A DNA stretch of 5,038 nt from an archaeon (GTDB taxonomy: Archaea; Methanobacteriota; Methanobacteria; Methanobacteriales; Methanobacteriaceae), in contig JAKSUF010000130.1 in assembly GCA_024409145.1 (NCBI GenBank), forward strand, positions 1-5,038, in the 5' to 3' direction. Made by a program: the position numbers and the translations under genes. The notes under the pieces were generated by a model. That model saw only the letters and a list, made by a program, of their open reading frames with translations. It ran no database searches and was not told the DNA's origin. Shown piece by piece: positions 5,031 to 5,038 of the stretch (position 1 is its first letter; the number at the start of each line of letters is the position of its first letter).

Positions 5031-5038
5031 TTTATAAA
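5031..5038 (-). promoter_or_regulatory. Candidate TATA box for proS
   Basis: TTTATAAA at the window edge is the same 8-bp box found in the queD repeat. With normal spacing, transcription would start near 5010 and give a leader of about 55 bases. The BRE would lie outside the window and cannot be checked. A second A/T-rich stretch (TTATAATATA, 4967-4976) is too close to the ATG to be the main box. Confidence 0.35.

Noticed and set aside
1..5038. tRNA, rRNA, insertion sequence or prophage elements
   Set aside because: No tRNA-like cloverleaf with CCA-stem pairing, transposase, integrase or terminal inverted repeats bounding a gene were seen. All genes are housekeeping types with uniform composition.

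Overview
This is a very AT-rich window in which every convincing gene lies on the minus strand. In transcription order (right to left) they are proS, cofC, thiD, queC, queD and queE. The host is almost certainly a methanogenic archaeon. Three things point that way: an archaeal/eukaryal-type prolyl-tRNA synthetase with a C-terminal zinc domain and terminal Tyr, a CofC enzyme of coenzyme F420 synthesis, and archaeal TATA boxes with GGTGA or AGGAG ribosome binding sites. The strong A/T bias and protein style fit Methanobacteriales of the Methanosphaera/Methanobrevibacter kind. The genus is inferred from recall and no search was run.

Layout by position: 1-69 is non-coding and holds half of a long inverted repeat that runs into the queE stop. 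70-1021 holds queE and queD, one base apart. 1022-1192 is a 171-bp gap filled mainly by a 52-bp tandem repeat carrying TATA boxes. 1193-1831 is queC. 1832-1904 is a 73-bp gap made largely of three ~21-bp repeats. 1905-3404 holds thiD and cofC, 12 bp apart. 3405-3548 is a 144-bp gap with a ~43-bp direct repeat that resembles the 3' end of proS. 3549-4955 is proS. 4956-5038 is its upstream region, with a short 15-bp tandem repeat and a possible TATA box at the window edge.

Functionally, QueD, QueE and QueC carry out consecutive steps from dihydroneopterin triphosphate to preQ0 (6-carboxytetrahydropterin, then 7-carboxy-7-deazaguanine, then 7-cyano-7-deazaguanine). In archaea preQ0 is the precursor of archaeosine in tRNA. 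ThiD makes the pyrimidine half of thiamine, CofC activates phospholactate for F420, and ProS charges tRNA-Pro. These last three are housekeeping genes with no direct pathway link to the que genes.

No new enzymatic system is visible. The most interesting structure is non-coding. Each gap longer than about 60 bp between or upstream of genes carries its own unrelated tandem repeat. The three larger arrays have periods close to whole DNA helical turns (21, 42-44 and 52 bp). One array duplicates an apparent promoter, and another appears to be built from the tail of proS.
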